NCBI GenBank assembly: GCA_003164655.1
Contig: PLTW01000171.1
Coordinates: 1,621-28,253, forward strand
Reading direction: 5' to 3'
From: Actinomycetota bacterium
GTDB lineage: Bacteria; Actinomycetota; Thermoleophilia; UBA2241
Length of the DNA stretch: 26,633 nucleotides
Shown: positions 23,978-26,633 of the stretch, in pieces
Layout of the letters: each line of letters opens with the position of its first letter
Position numbering within the stretch: the first letter of the stretch is position 1
Translations under genes and position numbers: made by a program
Notes under the pieces: generated by a model
Databases searched by the model: none
Seen by the model: the letters and a program-made list of their open reading frames with translations, nothing else
Told to the model about the DNA's origin: nothing

Positions 23978-25162
23978 ATGGGTCAGGATGCGCACGCGAG
24001 CGAGCGAGTCCCTCGCTCCCTTTTTGTCACCAACGACTTTCCGCCGCGTGTCGGCGGCGCTCAGACCTATTACTGGAACATGATCCAGACGCTCGACCCC
24101 GGCGAGGTGGTGATCGTCGCGCCGGCCCATCGCGACGCGGCGGCCTTCGACGCGACCCATCCCTACACGGTCATCCGCACATCGCGTTCGGCGGTCGTGC
24201 CCGCGCCGTCGGTCGAGCGCGTCTGCGAACGGCTCATCCGTACACACGGCCTCGAGCTGCTCCAGCTCGGCCACCCACTGCCGGCCGGCCTGCTGGGGCC
24301 CTGGCTGCGTCGCAAGGCGCGCGTGCCGTATGTGGTCTTCCTGGGCGGCGCCGAGATCACGGTTCCCGGCGCCGTGCCGGGCGTGGCGCGCCTGCTCAAA
24401 CGGGTGCTCGCCGAGTCGTCGCTACTCTTTACCGTGAGTCAGTACACTGCCGACCAGGCGGTGCGCCTCTCGGGAGGTCGCGCCCGGGCCGAGGTCCTGA
24501 GGCCGGCTCTCGACATCGAGCGCTACCCGCTCACGGGCCTCGACGACGCCGCGGCGGCGCGGGCCGCGCTCGGCCTCGACGACGCTCCGCTGGTGCTGTG
24601 CGTCGGTCGTCTCGTGCCCCGCAAGGGGCAGGACATGCTGATCGCGGCGCTCGCCGGCCTCGACGGCGGCTTTGCCGACGTGCGGCTCGCCCTGGTGGGC
24701 GGCGGCCGTCTGGCCGAGGGGCTGCGCAGAAAAGCCGCCGCCGCCGGCCTTGCCGCGCGCGTTCATCTGCCCGGCGAGGTCGTGGGCGACGAGCTACGTC
24801 TATGGTTGCAGGCCGCCGACGTCTTCGCCGGCCCCTCGCGGACACGGTATGGCGGGCTCGAGGTCGAGGGTTTCGGCATCGTCTATGCCGAGGCGGCGCT
24901 CACCGGTCTGCCGGTGATCGCCGGCCTGTCCGGGGGCGCACCTGAGGCTGTGGTCGAGGGTGAGACCGGCTTCGTGGTCGATGCCCACACGCCCGGCGAG
25001 CTCACCGCGGTGCTCGCGCGGCTGCTCTCGATGAGCTCGGCGGAGCGCCGCCGGATGGGCGCGCGCGGCCGGCTTCTGGCGCTGTCGCGCCACGCGCCCG
25101 AGGTGGCGGCCGCGCGCTACCACGACCTGCTGCGGCGCGCGGTCGAGCGACCCCGTGTCTGA
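23978..25162 (+). CDS. GT4-family glycosyltransferase (PimB-like)
   Basis: 394-residue GT-B retaining glycosyltransferase. N-terminal SLFVTNDFPPRVGGAQTYYW is the glycine-rich acceptor-side loop typical of PimB'-type mannosyltransferases. The C-terminal domain has LVLCVGRLVPRKGQDMLIAA and EGFGIVYAEAALTGLPVIAG, carrying the E(x)7E donor motif, followed by SGGAPEAVVEGETGFVV. It probably transfers a hexose from a nucleotide-sugar to a lipid at the inner face of the membrane; the precise sugar and acceptor are unknown. It begins at ATG 23978, apparently leaderless. The next gene overlaps by 8 nt, and a PlsY-like gene follows, pointing to glycolipid or phospholipid synthesis. Codons 9-16 form a terminator-like hairpin. 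Confidence 0.93.
   Translation: MGQDAHASERVPRSLFVTNDFPPRVGGAQTYYWNMIQTLDPGEVVIVAPAHRDAAAFDATHPYTVIRTSRSAVVPAPSVERVCERLIRTHGLELLQLGHPLPAGLLGPWLRRKARVPYVVFLGGAEITVPGAVPGVARLLKRVLAESSLLFTVSQYTADQAVRLSGGRARAEVLRPALDIERYPLTGLDDAAAARAALGLDDAPLVLCVGRLVPRKGQDMLIAALAGLDGGFADVRLALVGGGRLAEGLRRKAAAAGLAARVHLPGEVVGDELRLWLQAADVFAGPSRTRYGGLEVEGFGIVYAEAALTGLPVIAGLSGGAPEAVVEGETGFVVDAHTPGELTAVLARLLSMSSAERRRMGARGRLLALSRHAPEVAAARYHDLLRRAVERPRV
24002..24025 (+). promoter_or_regulatory. Terminator-like hairpin inside the start of the GT4 gene
   Basis: GAGCGAG (24002-24008), loop TCC, CTCGCTC (24012-24018), then CC and TTTTT (24021-24025). A perfect 7-bp stem with a T5 tract, 25-48 nt after the presumed transcription start, within codons 9-16. 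It could attenuate transcription unless ribosomes follow closely. Confidence 0.4.
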
Positions 25163-26282
25163 CGAGCTCGAGCACAAGGGCCCCGTCGCCACCGACGCCG
25201 AAGTCCTCGAGCTGCTCGAAGAGCCGCTCGTGGCCCCGCCCGAGAAGCTGCGCTCGTTTCTTACGCGACCTCGCATGTTCATCGGCTTTGCCCTCAGTGT
25301 CATGGTCACGGTGCTCATCACCCGTCTGTTCAGCCTGCACCTGAGGCACAACTTCGGGGTCGTGCGCAGCCAGGCTCACGAGCCCGAGTTTCTGGCCTAC
25401 GCCGTTCTGTGCGTGCTCGTCTACCTGATCGCCGACACGGCGGCGCTCGTGCTGCTGACGCGCGTGCTCAAGTCGACGGTGCGCCTGAAGCCCCTGGTGC
25501 TGCTGTCGCTGCGCGCCAACTTCGTGGGTGGCACTACCTCGTTCGGGGGCGTCGAGATCCCCTATCAGGCCTTCTCGCTGCGCCGCCAGGGGCTCACCCT
25601 TCCCGAGGCGACGTCGGTCATACTGGTGAAGGGCGTCGTGCACACCTCGGTGCTCGTGCTGGTGGCCCTGACCGCGCTCATCCCGGCCACCGGCTCGACG
25701 ATCACTCCGCTGCAGCGCTGGTTTGTGGTCGGCGCGGTCGTGCTGACGGCGATCGCCTGGATGATCGGCTCGCTGTGGGTGCGGCGTCCGATCGGCATCG
25801 AGCAGCTCCCTCAGCGCTTCCACAAGACGATCCACGCCGGCCGCGAGGCCTTCACCGAGTTCCACCACGCGGGCTGGCGGGTGTGGCTGGGCGTCATCGT
25901 CTCGCAGATCGTCTACTGGGTGGCGATGTTCGCCATCATCCCTTTGATCCTGATCGGCCTGGGCTGGCACGGCCGGCCGTTCTCGATCATCACCGGCCAG
26001 GCGGTGCTCCAGGTGATCATGCCGCTGTCGCCGCTGGCCGGAGGCGCCGGAGTGGCCGAGCTCGGCTATCTCGCCCTGATCGGGCCGGTGGCCGCCGAGA
26101 CCATCCGCGTGCCGAGCCTGATCCTGTGGCGCCTGGCCACCTGGCTCATCCCGGTGGCGGTCGGGGGCCTGGCGTTCCTGGTCAAGGGCGGCGTGCCGTC
26201 GGCGGCGGCGGGCCGGGCTGCTGTCGCAGCCCGGCCCGCCGCCGCATCCCCACAGCCAGAGGAGGTCGGCTATCGTGAGTAG
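25155..26282 (+). CDS. LPG-synthase-type transmembrane (UPF0104-like) protein
   Basis: 375-residue polytopic membrane protein with about eight hydrophobic helices, matching the flippase-like membrane region of lysylphosphatidylglycerol synthase (MprF) without its soluble aminoacyl-transfer domain. The family block ANFVGGTTSFGGVEIPYQAF (about residues 119-138) and the later PLSPLAGGAGVAELGYLAL are clear. Stand-alone members are believed to move or help modify polar lipids. An acidic soluble N-terminus of about 35 residues precedes helix 1. GTG 25155 overlaps the glycosyltransferase stop by 8 nt, and the C-terminus overlaps the PlsY-like start by 8 nt, so the three are translationally coupled. 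A natural guess is that it flips the product of the glycosyltransferase. Confidence 0.9.
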   Translation: MSDELEHKGPVATDAEVLELLEEPLVAPPEKLRSFLTRPRMFIGFALSVMVTVLITRLFSLHLRHNFGVVRSQAHEPEFLAYAVLCVLVYLIADTAALVLLTRVLKSTVRLKPLVLLSLRANFVGGTTSFGGVEIPYQAFSLRRQGLTLPEATSVILVKGVVHTSVLVLVALTALIPATGSTITPLQRWFVVGAVVLTAIAWMIGSLWVRRPIGIEQLPQRFHKTIHAGREAFTEFHHAGWRVWLGVIVSQIVYWVAMFAIIPLILIGLGWHGRPFSIITGQAVLQVIMPLSPLAGGAGVAELGYLALIGPVAAETIRVPSLILWRLATWLIPVAVGGLAFLVKGGVPSAAAGRAAVAARPAAASPQPEEVGYRE

Positions 26283-26633
26283 GTCCCGCACTGCGGGCAT
26301 CGCCCTGATCGGGTTTCCGGCGGCGTTCGCGTTGGGCTGCATTCCGAGCGCTCGTCTGGTGAGTCGCCTGCTGGGCGCCGGCGATATTTCCGCGGCCGGC
26401 GACCACAAGCCGGGCGCCGCCAACGTGGCGCGCACGCTGGGGTGGGCCCCCGGCGCGGCGACCCTGGGCATCGACCTCGCCAAGGGCTCGGTCCCGGCCG
26501 TGTTTGCCCGCCGCGCCGGCGCCGGGCCCGACCTGACCGGCGCCCTCGCCGTGACGCCGGTGATCGCCCACATCGCCGTGGTTCGCGGGCGCGGCGCAGC
26601 GGCTGCCCTGGGCGCGGCGCTGGCCCTTGACCC
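26275..26633 (+). CDS. PlsY-like glycerol-3-phosphate acyltransferase (partial, 3' cut)
   Basis: Open to the window end: 119 codons from GTG 26275, preceded by AGGAGG (26260-26265) at a 9-nt gap and overlapping the previous stop. It resembles PlsY, which transfers acyl from acyl-phosphate to glycerol 3-phosphate in the membrane: LGCIPSARLVSRLLGAGDIS (residues 20-39), the motif-2 region IDLAKGSVPAV (66-76), and a conserved His99. Motif 1, usually GSGNxGATN, is GDHKPGAAN (42-50). The third block, usually GHxFPxFLxFxGGKGVAT, is shortened to AHIAVVRGRGAAAA. It is therefore a divergent member whose activity is uncertain. Not truncated by mutation; it simply leaves the window. Confidence 0.8.
   Translation, partial: MSRSRTAGIALIGFPAAFALGCIPSARLVSRLLGAGDISAAGDHKPGAANVARTLGWAPGAATLGIDLAKGSVPAVFARRAGAGPDLTGALAVTPVIAHIAVVRGRGAAAALGAALALD

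Overview
This is about 26.6 kb of very GC-rich bacterial chromosome with high coding density. The conserved order mazG–eno–ftsB/divIC-like–DUF501–ppx/gppA, the many GTG starts, ATGA stop/start overlaps and apparently leaderless genes point to an actinobacterium. Because a type IV pilus-type ATPase and a phenylacetate-CoA ligase are also present, a deep branch (Coriobacteriia- or Thermoleophilia-like) seems more likely than a streptomycete or mycobacterium. That placement is inference; there is no rRNA in the window.

Layout. (1) 3–4600, plus strand: a housekeeping run of MazG, enolase, an FtsB/DivIC-like septum protein, DUF501 and Ppx/GppA phosphatase. (2) 4627–5076: tRNA-Leu(UAA), then two membrane-protein remnants that look like a decayed TauE/SafE–DUF1634 permease pair. 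(3) 5122–7990: a MoxR-type AAA+ ATPase with a VWA partner, tandem repeats, and an SPFH/band-7 membrane protein. (4) 8098–9200, minus strand: a QueG-like iron-sulfur protein and a TfoX-like protein. (5) 9341–9571: an isolated promoter, 25-codon ORF and terminator unit. (6) 9615–11912, minus strand: a CopA copper ATPase with a candidate copper operator upstream. (7) 12091–13392: a phenylacetate-CoA ligase. (8) 13588–15636, minus strand: a PilB/GspE ATPase fused to an N-terminal response-regulator receiver domain. (9) 15637–16107: a long regulatory gap, then biotin carboxylase (accC). (10) 17601–19424, minus strand: a seven-repeat BNR lipoprotein and a four-helix membrane protein. (11) 19728–21809: a small ABM-fold protein, then CinA divergent from a glutamine amidotransferase that lacks its catalytic cysteine. 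(12) 22088–23863: an M48 membrane metalloprotease with an Ala-rich linker and two C-terminal zinc ribbons. (13) 23978–end: a three-gene, translationally coupled lipid/glycolipid operon of GT4 glycosyltransferase, LPG-synthase-type membrane protein and a PlsY-like acyltransferase cut by the window edge.

Convergent gene pairs are usually separated by GC-rich hairpins. Several promoters share an extended -10 of the form TGG-TAnnCT, and two genes (the MoxR ATPase and the GT4 enzyme) have a TAnnnT box exactly 7 nt before the start codon, the signature of leaderless mRNAs. I found no complete mobile element, CRISPR array, phage module or obvious defence island. The most interesting items are unusual architectures (receiver–PilB, M48–zinc ribbon, Cys-less amidotransferase), the orphan small-ORF/RNA unit, and a terminator-like hairpin inside the first codons of the leaderless GT4 gene.
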